Origin: Asterias amurensis | Taxonomy: Eukaryota > Echinodermata > Asteroidea > Forcipulatida > Asteriidae | Reading direction: 5' to 3' | NCBI RefSeq assembly: GCF_032118995.1 | Contig: NC_092669.1 | Span: 4,463,501 to 4,527,500 of the forward strand | DNA length: 64,000 bases | Shown: in pieces, positions 22,501-34,700 of the stretch | Layout of the letters: every line of letters starts with the position of its first letter | Position numbering within the stretch: the first letter of the stretch is position 1 | Notes under the pieces: model-generated | The model's database searches: none | The model's input: the letters and a program-made list of their open reading frames with translations, nothing else | What the model was told of the DNA's origin: nothing | Program-made: the position numbers and the translations under genes

Positions 22501-25500
22501 AACGGCTTCCTTCTGAAGTATCGTAGTTTTTGAGAAAGAGGTAGTTTCTCACTCAAATATTAAAAGCCTTTTTTAGGCATCTGAAAGAACAGCACACAAA
22601 CTTGTGCACAAAGGTTTTTTTTCTCCCACTATACTCTTGCAACTTTGATGACCAATTGAGCCCAAATTTTCACAGATTTATATGCATGTCTCGTACTAGG
22701 AATGACATACATGTATATCGGAACCAAGAGTACATTCAAGCCACAGCCACTGCCGAGCAATCACATTCGGCTACGGCTGTCCTGACAACAAAGGCCTTTC
22801 CAGCAGTCTTGCCATACCCCATTTGCTGAGGCCACTATTTCAGACACAGCCGTTAATAGATAGATGTATTGCACATATAGCGTCATCGACTGCCATATTT
22901 GATGATAAAATATGAAAAAGTGCACGCGTGTACGCGCTGCGCACAACTCCCGGCCAATGATAGCCTTTCATGCTTATTTCATCAAAGATGGTGGTCAATG
23001 ACGTCATGTACAATCCATCTATTGGAGCTTTTGTTCACACAATGCGTCCTGGGAGTTTACTTGACGAGTGCAGAAACTTCCAACCTCCACTTCAGATCAC
23101 AAAATCAGAAACAACAGCTTGATGGTGAGGATTTAAAAAAAACAACACAGAATCCTGAGCTCATTGTAGAAAAAAAGATACATGTATGTTACAAAATCTT
23201 TTATGTCGATCATTGCTTCTCTCTGACTGGAAGACCAGTAAGTTCTAGAAAGCACACAGTACTTCACTACAAACGAACATAAACACCGTTCCGGCCAGTC
23301 TAGTTGGGGATGGGGGGGGGGGGGTTAACATTTTATGCTTGGTTGACCCTTGACTACTGTTAGTATATTTTACTGTAAGTGAAGTTTGCATTGACTTTTG
23401 TTTGAGCTTACATGTAAATGTAGAATTCAGTGGACCGAAGCATCTCAAGTGTCCACAAAATGGATCCCAGCCAAAAGTTGCACACATGTATGTTTATTAT
23501 TAAACAAATTTCTTCGCATAGTTTTGCATAATGAAAAGAGGTACATTAGCGCTAGAAAAGTTGGTCCATCAGGTAAAACCAAATGGTGCATGTAGTGTAA
23601 AGGGTAACAGCCAACACATCTGTTGATATAATTTGTATTTTGTTTATTTGATTACACATCCTACAGCACAGTTAGCGCCAAAAACAGGATGAACCGGAAA
23701 CAAGAAGAAATGTTCAGTTTTAGATGTGGGAGGAAAACTCCAAAAGGGAGAAAACCCACACAATCAGGGCCAAATTTCATGGCTCTGCTTACCGTAAGCA
23801 CAGAATCTGCGCTTACAGAAGCAAGGAATTCTGTGCTTACGTCGAGCGTATTTGACAGGTTAGCGGCAAATTTTGGCTTCTGCGCGTGCGTGCTCCACAT
23901 TACTAGGTATTCTACGCTTACAAGGCTAGCGCAGAAATTTGGCACTTGCACATAAGCGGGGAATCGTGATCGTAAGCGCAGAATTCTGCGGTAAGCAGAG
24001 CCATCGGGCCCTGGTAGGGACTTAAAACCCAATCCACATGCAAGGCTCCGGTCTGAGGTGGGATTTGAACCGCGGTCCAAGGCAATGGGAAAGAAACCAC
24101 TGAGCCATGTCGAACCTGATGTAAAGACTTGTACCTGAACCTGAACATTGCGATTAAAATAAAAAAATAAAAAAATTCAGGGAGGGGGGGTTCTGGCCTT
24201 GACGGAACGGTGTATATCTAATAACAAACCTGCTGTGTTAGTCATATGTCACCAAAACCTGGACTACAAAAAAAATCAAACCAGGGCAGCCTCAGGTGCA
24301 AGACTTAGTTTAAACAAAAGCACTAACCACCACCAGCAAATTGCAGCGAGGAAATTGGAGGAATTGACGACAACATTGAGTGCTGCGATGAAAATCCGCT
24401 GTAAATATCGGACCGATTTTCAGAGGTGTATTTCTTCAATTTCTTCGGTGTGTAGAAATGGTGGATGTTTGGTTGGTTGGTTGTCCGTTAATTGGTGTGC
24501 GGATTTGTCAGGCGCCCAATTGGGAATTGGAGCCCAAATGGTAACCCTCGGTTGATGAGCGCTGAATTGGGTGTGACCGTTAACCAGCTGCAATGCATGC
24601 TGGGTGGAACACTGCCCGTTGGTTGGTTGGTTGGTTGTTGGTTGGTTGGTTGGTTGTTGGTTGATTTGTTGAGTGATGATGAAGGGTATAGAGACCAGGG
24701 GTCAAGAGTGTTGACCGAGTGCGCTGATTGGACAAGAATGGTCACATGGCGGTGAGAATGGGAGATGATTGGTTGAGAAGGTTGTTTCATTTTCGATTCC
24801 CTGTGAGGTCAGCGGGATTAAATCAAATTCCATGTTTAGGAAAAAAACAAAAACAAAATACAAAATTTTAAATCTCGCCTAAGAAATAAAACGCTAAATT
24901 TGGCCTTAAATGTACATTGTAAACTTATGTGCAAAATAAGTTTTGAAAAATGTAAACATCATTAAAGATGCCTAGTATAAAAAACGATATTTGTTCATTT
25001 TCAACACATTTTCAAAAAAGCAACACAAAGCAACGGGAGACTTTTGGGACGATAGAGGGCGCCCATTCACCGGTCCCTTTCCATCGTTCCCAGCAACGAG
25101 AACAACAGGAGGGTATCGGTGAGTGGATGCCCACTAAAGACACATTGCACAGTGCGCAGCACACTTGCACCCGCGCCAATTTGGGGGTCAAAACAAGCAC
25201 AAAAAGATGGTACATGTGTTTACTCCCGCATTGGTACGTAAACACGTGTACCATCCTTTTGTGCATGTTTTGACCCCCAAAATGTTCGACAGGGGACGCG
25301 CGTGTATGCGCACTACGCGCTGTGCATTGGGTCTATAGTCTGCTCTCAGAAATCAACCGTTTGAAAAAAAAAACTATTAACAGATGTATCTATAAAGCCT
25401 AGCAAACTGCCACAAGTATTTTATATTTTTGGGAAAAAAATGAAGTACAGGAACTTCGACCAACTCAAATTGCAAATACTTTCTAAAAATATCTGTTGAG

Positions 25501-26883
25501 CTATGCTGCTATTCCTACTAAACCTTTTGGATCTATTTCTGGCACATAAAATATCAAAAGTTACAACCTAGAAAGCCTAGCTAAATAGAAAAGCAACAGA
25601 ACTACATGTACTTGGTTTTAAATACCAGCAGAAGTGGCCATAAATTATGCAATTGTGAAAGCAACTCTACATGTTTTATGTCTAATTTCTCCCTCAAATA
25701 TTAATAGATCCCAGTCCTGATGCATTATACTATGCATCTTAAAAGCTCACAAAGTTGTGCAACAAGGGTGTTTTTACTTTCTTTATTCTCATGTTGGGAT
25801 ACACCGAGCATGGAGGAAGAAATGCATCCACGCTCCAAGTGAGAATACTGGTCTTTGACAAAATGAAAATGATTTCAAGTGCTTGTAAGTACAGGGCACT
25901 GTCTAGTTAAAAGGCAAGTTCATCTTTTTGTGGTTGGGCTTGTTTACTTGTATGCGTTTTTATTTGTGTAGATTTTACCTTCCGCCACCGCCACCACCAT
26001 AACCACCACCACCACCGTAGCGGGATCGGGGTGGCCCCCCTCCATATCCACCTCGGGAACTCCGCCTCCTCCCGCTAGCCATCTCTACTCGGACACGACG
26101 TCCACATATCTTTCTGTTGATGTAAAAAAAAATATTATAAACTCGGTAAACAAATTAATGAATTTAATAACAAAAGAATTGGGGTTTAAGAAAAATTACC
26201 TACGACCAACGACCATGCCAAACTGTAAGTAACTTATTAAATGAAACTGGGCAAGACCCATAAGCTGGGGCGGTTCACAATAAAAACGTTCTGATACCGT
26301 ATTGAGGACATTGTCAGTATCAATGTTGGATAGTTGTTTGTTTTGAACATGTATCAAAATATTGTGATAAAGACGATATTCATATAGACGATGTGACCTA
26401 TGTTTACATTCAAACCGCCCTCTGTTGATAAAACACTGTATATTTCATGTGTCGCTGGGCAAAAAGACGCTTAGTCATGGTAAAATTGCATACACTTTCT
26501 TGCTGGCTGCCAAAACAAACAGGTTTTGCCCAGCAGTATGCGCGCGACTCATGTTATGGTTTTCAAGTGACGTCAGAGGTCACATCATCTATACACAGCT
26601 TTTAAGAGAACAATGTTAGTAAGGTTTTAATGTTAGTACAGTGTTTTTGTGACTGGATATCCAGTGTTTACCTTCCATCGAGCCCTCTCGCAGCATCTTC
26701 AGCGTCCCTCGGGTCTTGGAACTCAACGAAGGCAAATCCTGCTGGGTTTCGAGCAACCCAGACGTTGACGATTGGCCCATAGCTCTCGAAGGCCCTCTCT
26801 AGTTCGTGTTTAGCCGCTCCGGATCCAAGATCCCCGACGTACAATTTGCAGTCCAGAGGTCCTTGATCTCGCCAATGAGACAT
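19594..26883 (-). CDS. SRSF3/SRSF7-type serine/arginine-rich splicing factor (359 aa, 5 coding exons)
   Basis: Exons in reading order: 26,883-26,672, 26,113-25,979, 22,260-22,204, 21,907-21,464, 19,825-19,594 (stop 19,594-19,596). All borders are GT-AG and join in frame (1080 nt). The RRM (about residues 12-83) has RNP2 LYVGDL and RNP1 GFAFVEF, and the stretch [14 protein letters not shown] is typical of SRSF3/SRSF7. Exon 2 ends the RRM ([12 protein letters not shown]) and adds a Gly/Tyr/Arg-rich linker; unlike SRSF7 there is no CCHC zinc knuckle. Exons 3-4 encode an RS domain (about 116-283) built on DRRSRSG/P heptads; the last exon is Asp/Asn/His-rich, then acidic. Expected role: nuclear pre-mRNA splicing. 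Start: the first ATG, 212 nt before a consensus donor. Orthology between SRSF3 and SRSF7 is not settled. Confidence 0.92.
20290..20468. mobile_element. Short palindromic MITE (gccgtcgatttcacaaa ends)
   Basis: Terminal inverted repeats 'gccgtcgatttcacaaa' and 'tttgtgaaatcgacggc', with inner palindrome 'gttaggacgagtaactcgtc'. It lies in the last intron of the SR gene. A diverged piece is at 47,875-47,965. Confidence 0.75.
20712..20830. mobile_element. Family-G MITE fragment
   Basis: 'agagggcgcactgccctata' followed by 'aagttgacaaaacagc' matches the left half of the elements at 36,953-37,214 and 42,842-43,110. Confidence 0.6.
20979..21340. mobile_element. Family-D palindromic TTAA MITE, complete
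   Basis: About 360 bp between TTAA tetramers; long arms include 'tgtccacagatttacactaa', 'aaaacaatgtcatgaaaat' and their complements. In the SR gene's last intron, about 125 bases from the RS exon. Confidence 0.8.
22393..22690. mobile_element. Family-A MITE, right-truncated
   Basis: Starts 'aaaggcagtggacactattg' and runs to 'attttcacagatttatatgc' before losing similarity. In the SR gene intron just upstream of the small RS exon. Confidence 0.65.
24020..24125 (-). repeat. tRNA-derived SINE fragment
   Basis: The minus strand reads 'gacatggctcagtggtttct', then GGTTCAAATCCCACC, a plausible A-box/B-box pair. Only the head is recognisable. Confidence 0.45.
24470..24665 (+). repeat. Low-complexity (GGTT)n tracts
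   Basis: 'ggttggttggttg' runs at 24,470-24,482 and 24,617-24,664, interrupted by 'gttg' units; on the minus strand they mimic a Thr/Asn/Gln-rich protein. In the SR gene intron. Confidence 0.75.
25140..25320. repeat. Inverted-repeat element (cacaaaaagatggtac arms)
   Basis: Arms 'gcacaaaaagatggtacatg' and 'gtaccatccttttgtgcatg' lie around 25,195-25,280, with outer GC-rich 'gcgcgtgtatgcgcac'. A related piece is at 17,380-17,545. In the SR gene intron. Confidence 0.55.
25685..25870. mobile_element. Family-A-like MITE, old fragment
   Basis: 'caacaagggtgtttttactt' and 'gagaatactggtctttgaca' match the right half of family A; both termini are lost. Confidence 0.45.
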
Positions 26884-26915
26884 TGTCTGATTTGTTGGAG
26901 GTTAGAAGTACCTGA
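26884..26915 (-). other. 5' UTR piece of the SR gene with a probable upstream intron
   Basis: Minus strand 'ttcttgatttcag' followed by gtacttctaacc gives a good acceptor about 30 bases before the ATG, so the transcript probably has an upstream non-coding exon, not located with certainty. Confidence 0.45.
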
Positions 26916-27177
26916 AATCAAGAAAGGAAATGAGTGAAGTTAAAGAATGTAGATATTGAAGTTTTAGGCAGAAAATATTGCTTTTTGTTTATTGGTCCAG
27001 AGACTAACATTCGGATTGGTACAATTTCCGTGGCAAAATTTCATAAAGCGTGAAACCACAAAAAGGTGCTTAGCACAGAATAGTATTGCTAAGCAGAAAC
27101 AGGCTACTCCTACCGTACCAGCTCAAATTACATTAAATTTGCATTTTTGTGGCTGGTGCCCGACTGGAAAAGACTCC

Positions 27178-27298
27178 GTATGGCGCCACCACTTGTTCAT
27201 TCGATATGACAATATGAAATAATCTAATTTACCTTAAAAGACAATGAGATATCCCTGATATGTTTTGTAAAAAATGGTGGAAAAGTGGTAGCGCCATA
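27178..27298. mobile_element. Family-F MITE, short form
   Basis: Ends 'tatggcgccaccacttgttc' and 'aagtggtagcgccata'. 120 bp; the same ends bound 27,756-28,376 and 62,710-62,828. Confidence 0.65.
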
Positions 27299-27326
27299 AA
27301 AAAAACCAAAAAAAACATCATCAACA

Positions 27327-27688
27327 TTAAAGGATTTGGGTACTTTTTCAAAATGTCCATAGATTTACATTAAACTTACAGGGTTTGAAGATAATGATAG
27401 TGGAAAGCTTCCCTTCAAATATTGCTTACTGAGGTGATGTAGTTTTTGAGAAATGAGTAAAACAATGTCATGAAAATGCGTTTGTAAATTATTAAAATAA
27501 TTTTCGTCTCATGAGACGAAAATTATTTTCATGACATTGTTTTACTCATTTCCCAAAAACTACAGCACCTCAGCACGTAATATTTTCAGGGAAGCTTTCT
27601 ACTAGCATTATCTTCAAACTGTGTAAGTTTAGTGTAAATCTGTGGACATTGTGTTTTTTGTCCTACAAAAGTTACATACACCCTTTTA
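27327..27688. mobile_element. Family-D palindromic MITE
   Basis: Starts TTAA then 'aggatttgggtactttttca'. Near-complete palindrome around 'ttcgtctcatgagacgaaaa'. The right TTAA is not preserved. Confidence 0.75.
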
Positions 27689-27755
27689 CACAGAAAACCT
27701 TTAAACAAATGAAAAACTTTAAATTTAATTAAATTAAATATATTAATTGAAAGTA

Positions 27756-28376
27756 AGGCGCCACCACTTTTTCATTCGATTTGAAATAATATACTATACA
27801 GTATCTTATTTAGGCCATGAGAATGAAAATGATAGATTTGCGTCCACCGCCCACATGCTCTGAAAGCTACCGCCGAAAAATTTCATTATTTTCACAAAAA
27901 AGACTCTGCATCACAAATGTTCAAGTTCAAATCATCGAACAAGGGTAAAAGTTTATATTTACGCATTTTACTAGTAGTACTGTACAAGGCTGCAGGCAGA
28001 CATTCCGCCGTGATCGTGATTGCGATCCCGATCGTTTTATTTCCAGTAAAACACGCATCTGCTCTGCTGTCGTTCATCTGTCGAGCGCAATCAACAAATT
28101 TGCGCAAAAACATTCTGCGCAATTGTTAATTTGCGCTATGCAGAATAGGCAAATTTGTGTTTCGAGCTCCAGTTTGCGCAATTTGAAGATTGTGCATCTT
28201 CGTGTGCAAAATAATGAATAATGAAAAATGAAAAAAAGCCCCACGTCATTTCAAAAATGCCTGGATGCAAATCTAAAACTTTCATTCTCATGGCCTTAAT
28301 ACTCAATGATACCGCAATGACAATGACATATCCCTTTTTGTTAAAAATGAGTGAAAAAGTGGTGGCGCCATACGGA
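27756..28376. mobile_element. Family-F element, long form
   Basis: The same 'ggcgccaccactttttcatt' and 'gtgaaaaagtggtggcgcc' ends as the 120-bp copies, but about 620 bp with a GC-richer middle. No transposase-like protein is visible; the short forms could be internal deletions of this one. Confidence 0.6.
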
Positions 28377-28469
28377 AAGTTATCCGAAAGGAAAAACATT
28401 GAAAAATGAATACATCCAAAATAGCAAATGCAGCAAATCAGGATTTTTTGGGGTACAAACAACAAGCAT

Positions 28470-28860
28470 TAATAAATACCTTGGCCAATTTCAAGTCTCT
28501 GATTGGTCAAAACCCGGTCACGTGTGAGAGTGTTAACGGTGGTATAGCGACCGGCTTTGGAAAATAGCGAAAAAGTGGCCACTAAATCAGCAAACATTGT
28601 GTAAACCTTGCGCGTTGCACTGTTATCGCACGCTTATTTATATCCCTGTTAGTTTCATTGCAACTTCGCGCAATTAGGCGTACGCGCGCTGAAAATGTAT
28701 CAATTTTGAGTGCGCGCCTGTAACATGTGCGCGCGTATAAACTGACGCCGAGCTCATGCGCGCGTTTGAATGCACAAGGAACAGCTATCGTCCAATCATT
28801 TGCCTCCTTTGACCCCAGTGAAGGCGCTGAACAGATCATTATTTAAAAGAGTCACTGGTC
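28470..28860. promoter_or_regulatory. Possible promoter region of the SR gene
   Basis: A GC-rich island in AT-rich DNA with a minus-strand CCAAT box (plus gattgg, 28,501-28,506), an E-box CACGTG (28,519-28,524) and a second CCAAT at 28,792-28,796. Its position upstream of the SR coding start suits a promoter for the predicted non-coding first exon. This is inference; no TATA box is evident. Confidence 0.3.
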
Positions 28861-29018
28861 TCAAAGATCAGTAATGTGATTAACGCACTAAAGAGATGGG
28901 AACCATCAAAAGCTCAAATATGGCCACTGAAGTCTGAACATGTCTGGAAGTACCGCCGAGAGAAAAGTCACAAAATTTGGACAATTTTAGCCGTTGAATT
29001 CGCTAAAAAAGGTATTTA

Positions 29019-29190
29019 TTAAAGGGAATAACAGTGTTCGTACCCAATCTTCACTGCGTGGTAATGACCTTGGTTGGTGGCTGGCGCTGTTAACGGACCT
29101 CGCCTCCGGCTCGGTCCGTTAACAGCGCCAGCCACCAACCCGGTCATTACCGCGCAGTGAAGACCGGGTACTCGCACTGTTATTCCCTAA
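29019..29190. repeat. Long hairpin between the SR and lamin-like genes
   Basis: Arms of about 75 bases ('gggaataacagtg' to 'gctgttaacggacc' and the complement) around a loop 'tcgcctccggc'. Left edge TTAA, right edge CTAA. Few mismatches, so young or maintained. Confidence 0.75.
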
Positions 29191-29199
29191 TTATAATAT

Positions 29200-30230
29200 T
29201 ATAATATAGACACGCTTCTTGCAATGCACGCAAAACCCACTATAGCGAGACAAGTCGACACCGACTCCCACCATCGATTGGACGAGTCGACCTGTGACAA
29301 AGACAAGTCGACTTTGCACTTGCGAAAGCTAAACCACTAAATACTCAAGGATTTCCTTCCATAATAGTCACAAAAAAACATCAACCCATATCACTTAACT
29401 TTTGTCAAACATAGCATCTTAAGAAAAATAACTTTTTGTGTTTAACTTTCAAAATAAAAGACGTAAAAGATCAATTTTACCCTCTTTCTCTTGCCGAAGC
29501 TTCCACGCACGCAATTATATTTACCGGGTACCAGGGGCTTTACAATGTTCCCTTTTTTCAGGGGCTCGAACGCTTCGCTGGTTTACTGTAATTGTCCATT
29601 AATGCATGCTATGGTACTGAGTGATAGTAAATCGTTGGTTTGCTTTCAACAGACGACTGTTTTTAAACAGTTAGCAAAATAAAATAATAAGTAAACTTGT
29701 CTATTTCAAAAGGTTGTTTGGAAGTATGACACAATTATATATTAGATATAGACTAGATATAAAAGTTTATTATAAGACACTAGATGTACATTTTATTTGG
29801 ATATACGGTAATTAAGCATCACTTAAAGAAAACTTTGTTCGGGAATTAATAATCATAAAACAGCCACTTACACGAGGTATCTTTTCCAGTTTATTCCAAA
29901 ATATTAAGCGGGGGTGTTTTATTTTAAAAAGGAAGCTCATATTTATACAACAAATAGTTTGCCATATTTTACATATCTTTAAATTCTACTGTAATCACAA
30001 AATATAATTTAAAGTAAATAAAATGTATCAAAATTTTTCGAGGGAACGTTAATCTTGTTTTTGTTTAACTTTTGTTTTACCCAATCCCTCTTAATAATGA
30101 ATGAATCATGCCGAACGGTAGCCAGCGAGGGGTCAATTACTTATCCACCGCGTTGATCAAAGGTCGGCGCACCATAGTTACAACTTATACAAAAGCTGCC
30201 GCCATATCAACAGGTGGAAGCTCTACAGGT
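29200..30230. other. AT-rich intergenic DNA
   Basis: No reading frame with splice signals or repeat of known type, apart from short direct 'gacgagtcgac/gacaagtcgac' motifs at 29,250-29,315. Confidence 0.4.
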
Positions 30231-30234
30231 GTTT

Positions 30235-30396
30235 AGGATTATAACATCAGAAGCCGTCATGTAAATACTGGATCTAAGGAATAATCTCCTAGAGAAATTT
30301 CAAGTGTACGCAGTGAGTTTTTGTTTCAGATTTGTTCTTTGTTGGTTGGAGTTGGAGGGAACACACACAGCAAAGCAGTAGATTTACTGACTGAGA
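30235..30396 (+). other. Candidate 5' UTR exon of the lamin-like gene
   Basis: The lamin-like start codon lies only 10 bases after an acceptor (tttcctttcag, ending 31,730), so an upstream non-coding exon is required. The segment ending 'ttactgactgaga' before GTAAGTTT at 30,397 is the best donor seen upstream. Its 5' limit is a guess. Confidence 0.35.
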
Positions 30397-31410
30397 GTAA
30401 GTTTCCATGTTTTGTATTTTTGTAGGATGTTTGTTACAAAAACTAGAAGAGAAGTGTAGTCTGTATGTAGAGAGGGACTGAGATTTGTTGATAACTTGTT
30501 GAACTTTTCAGTTTACATAAAAATTCAGTTTCCAACCAAGTGTTTGTATAATGTTTATAGAATGTCATATAGATAGGTGTTCCAGATGTCAGGAATCATT
30601 CGACATGTCTGTCGTCGTCCTGACCTATTATTGATTACTGTAAACAATTACATTTTATTTATAATAAAGGGAATATATTTTTTTAATTTAATTTTAATTT
30701 CATTGGGTAGAAATATAGGCCCAGACCGTTCCTAAGGGGTGTGTAAGATATGAAATTAGGCGTACTGGAGTGGTAGTGGGGTAACTTGGTTCGTTCCACC
30801 ATCGGAGACGATACAGGAACAAACCTCATTCATTTTATTTTTAGGAGTAGGGTACCGTAGTCCAACCGTATGTGTGGTTGCTACTTACCTCACTCCTGTT
30901 GGTTGAAATTTTGACATTAATTTAACTAAAAAACACAAAATACAGTGCCATAGTTCCACAGCCAGACAGCATGTTCCTGCCTTTATTTATTGACACAAAT
31001 TTGGTGTAACATTTTTGTTCTACAATGTAGTCGGTGTACGGTCTTTTGCATTGGTACAATTTAGTTAATTGTTTTTACCAAGCATGGTTCGGGTTGGTAA
31101 CTAATGTAGGGTTTTGAGGTTTTGCATGGGAAGAACAAATCTACAAAGAAAAGTAAAGTTATGCTTTCCCTAGTGAAAACAACAACACACAGGCAATACT
31201 TTGGTTGGATTCCAAAGCCATTATCGAGAAATGTTTTAAAAGCCACTACCAAGCCACTACAAAGCAAACAAAGCAATTACTGAGTAAACAATGGTTTATA
31301 ATACAGAGTTAACAATGTGTAATGGGGTAAACAACCAAGCGATAAGGCTTGTGACAGGACGAGGACAGCCTTTAGATTTATGATCCCAACAGAACCCGGG
31401 AGAAACACTT

Positions 31411-31587
31411 TTAAAGGCAGTGGACACTATTGGTTCTACTCAAAATAATTAGTAGCATAAAACCTTTCTTGGTAACAAGTAATGTGGAGAGGTCGATAAT
31501 ATAAAACATTGTGAGAAACGTCTCCCTCTGAAGTAGAGTACTTTTCGAGAAAGAAGTACTTTTCCACGAATTTGATTTCGAGCTTTG
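31411..31587. mobile_element. Family-A MITE, truncated
   Basis: TTAA plus left end 'aggcagtggacactattggt', reaching 'tccacgaatttgatttcgag', then lost. It ends about 145 bases before the lamin-like coding exon, in its 5' UTR intron. Confidence 0.7.
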
Positions 31588-31740
31588 AAATTGCCAACTG
31601 GACTTTGTGGGGGCCTTTTTCACAAAGTTTGCATCTAGCGTTTTACAGCGTAGTGTACAGTGCTTTTTAAATCATGTTTCTAAAAGGTAAAACTAAAAAG
31701 TAATTGCTGCTGATTTTGTTTTCCTTTCAGATTTTTCAAG

Positions 31741-34700
31741 ATGAGTGCTCTCGTGTTTCCGCCGGCGCCGATGACGCGTCAACAAGAGAAGGCTGAGCTT
31801 CAGCATCTTAATGACAGGGTTCAGAACTACATCGCTAAGGTTCGCAAGATGAGAGAAGAAGCCAATAATGTAAGTCAGACCTGGAATTACACGCAGGCCA
31901 CGATTGCCCCTGGTCTGGGCCTTGGTCCCCTTTAAAAGTTTCTCTTTTGGTGGTGGGGGGGGGGGAGGGGGGAGGAATGCTTTTAAGTGGGCGGGGGGGG
32001 GAGGCCAGGAGGTGTTTGTCAGTGGTTGGGGGGGTCATGTTTTTTTTGAAAGGGGGACGCTAGAGGGGGGGGGGGTGGGTGACCATCCTTTTAGTGTGAT
32101 TGGTCACTATATTAGATTACACAAACACGCATTTCCTCTTTTCCTGTTTTCATTTTTGTGAGCTCTGTCAAAAACAAAATTTTGGGTTGGGGGCACCTTA
32201 TTGGCTATGCTACTGCCTCCATGGTGTTTATAGCCAGGAGTGAAATCTATGTGTCCTTGTGATTCGGGGCACCTTTTTAAAAATTTGTTTGTTTTCGGTT
32301 TTTCCTTCATTGAGAACGAGTGGACACGGTCATAGCTCGAGCCCTCGTCCTCCCCCACTTATTGTGTGCTCAGGAGTTCTTTATTAGCTAATTTCAATCG
32401 TTACCTAGCTGCAGCCTAGCTGCCATTGTTAGGTAATTGGCTTGAGTAACAAAACCCCAAAACAGGCAGGGCCCTTTTTATCTTACAGGATCTCTGCTTG
32501 CAAAAGTTTCTTGTTTGTACAAGTTAATGACTCATGGTAGCCCAGAAGAGAAACCTCTGGCCATGGCTGGTTTCAATCAAAAAGAGACTGGACATGAAAA
32601 GCGATCTTTGAAGCTTTGTTTGGTGCAGGAAGAAAGAACCACCTACTCTTCCTCACGCAACCTATTATTTGAGCATCAGACAAACATTTAAAGACAGTGT
32701 ACACTATTGGTAATTGTCAAAGAGCAGTCTTCTCACTTGGTGTATCTCAACATATGCATAAAATAGCAAACCTGTGAAAATTTGAGCTGGATCGGTCGTC
32801 GGAGTTGCGAGATAACTATGAAAGAAAAAACACCCTTGTCACACGAAGTTGTGTGCTTTCAGATGCTTGATTTCGAGACCTCAAGTTCTAAACTTGAGGT
32901 CTCAAAATCAAATTTGTGGAAAATTACTTCATTCTCCAAAACTAGGTCACTTCAGAGGGAGCTGTTTCTCACAATGTTTTATACCACCAACCTCTCCCCA
33001 TTACTCGTTTCCAAGTAAGGTTTTATGCCAATAATTATTTTGAGTAATTACCAATAGTGTCCACTGCCTTTAAGCAGGAGACTGCGAGCCTTCTCCAATG
33101 CGGGCCTGTAAATAAAATTTGATCTTGGAGCACCCTTTTACGGGCCTGTATGCTTCATTTTTGAAAGGGGAAAGGCACCAAGGCAATTTCTCCATGGTAA
33201 AGTGTACCCTATGAGGAAATTGTAAGTTTCTACTGGAGCATTTCAAGGGCACAGGCGATTGCCAGGGGCAACCCCTATGAAATACTCTTATAAAAAAAAT
33301 TATAGGAAACTTAAATACATATACATACAATTCTTATAAGAATCTTATAAGAATCTGTATTGAATGTTAAAGAGCAGTCTTATGCAAATTTTATAAGCTT
33401 CTTATAAGAATATTGTAAGAATTTTATACATGTAGATTGAGAAGATCTTGTAAGAATTATACCTGGATCTTATTAGAAAGTTTAAATAATCTTATAAGAA
33501 ACTTATGATCTTAACTTAATGAGCTTCAGAAAGTTTTTTAAGAATCTTATTTAAAGGCAGTGGACACTATTGGTAATTGTCAAAGACCAGTCTTCTCACT
33601 TGGTGTATCTCAACATATATGCATATTTGCGCTTGATTGGTCATCGAAGTTGCGAGATAACTACATGTACATGTATGAAAGAAAAAGAAACCCGTGTCAC
33701 ACAAAGTTGTGCGCTTTCATGCTTGATATCGAGACCTCAAATTCTAAACTTGAGGTCTCAAAATCAAATTCGTGGAAAATTACTTCTTTCTCGAAAACTA
33801 TGGCACTTCAGAGGGAGCCGTTTCTCACAATGTTTTATACCATCAACCTCTCCCCGTAACTCGTCACCAAGAAAAGTTTTATGCTAATAAATATTTTGAG
33901 TAATTACCAATAGTGTCCACTGCCTTTAAGTTATAAGACATGTAAGAATTGTATAAGAGTCTTTATTACAAGAATAAGATTTGAGGCAATCACCTTTGTT
34001 TCCTCAGTAAAGTATCACGTGCCTGCTCTTATCCTAAATTGTTTTGTTTTCAGATCGACTCATCTTCTCTTCTCAATGCCATGCGAGTCTTGGAAGACGA
34101 GGTGTCGGCCATTAAGAGCATGTACGAGAAGGAACTGGAGAACGAACGCAGGAAGGTTGAAGATGAGATGGGAGGCCGGAATCAGGCCGAGGTACAGGCT
34201 CACCGTAACAAGCAGCTGGCTAATGATCTACAAGACAGGTATGTTGTACTTTATCTTGATTCAGACCGTTGATGGATTCCAAAAACTAAGTACAACCAAC
34301 GTGCGGGCACAGATCTCTCTGGTAAGGGGCATTTCTATTAGAAAACTTAATTCGTATTAGAACACTGCACAAGGGCACATGTTGTATTTACCTGAGTCTT
34401 CAAGGAAACGGATAACAGGAAAATAGACTGCACGCAGTTGGTTTTACTTCTCAAGACTGACGAGCAAACCACTTGGCAGCCCGGAAGGCGCCCAGTGGCA
34501 CGCTCCAGTGGTTTAATGAATATGCATGAACAGCAAAACAACATGCAGAAATACACACCACAGCAAAAACACTGGGCACCAAGGCAATTGCTGTTGGTGC
34601 CAAGGGTTATATTACAGGTGCAGCTGATGATGATTCAAGACACAAACACTTGTTTTTGCTCTAAATATAGAGAGGGTCTGAACAAAAAATGAGAGTCATA

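Noticed and set aside
24199-24790. Asn/Gln/Pro/Thr-rich protein on the minus strand
   Set aside because: Produced by the (GGTT)n tract inside an SR gene intron.
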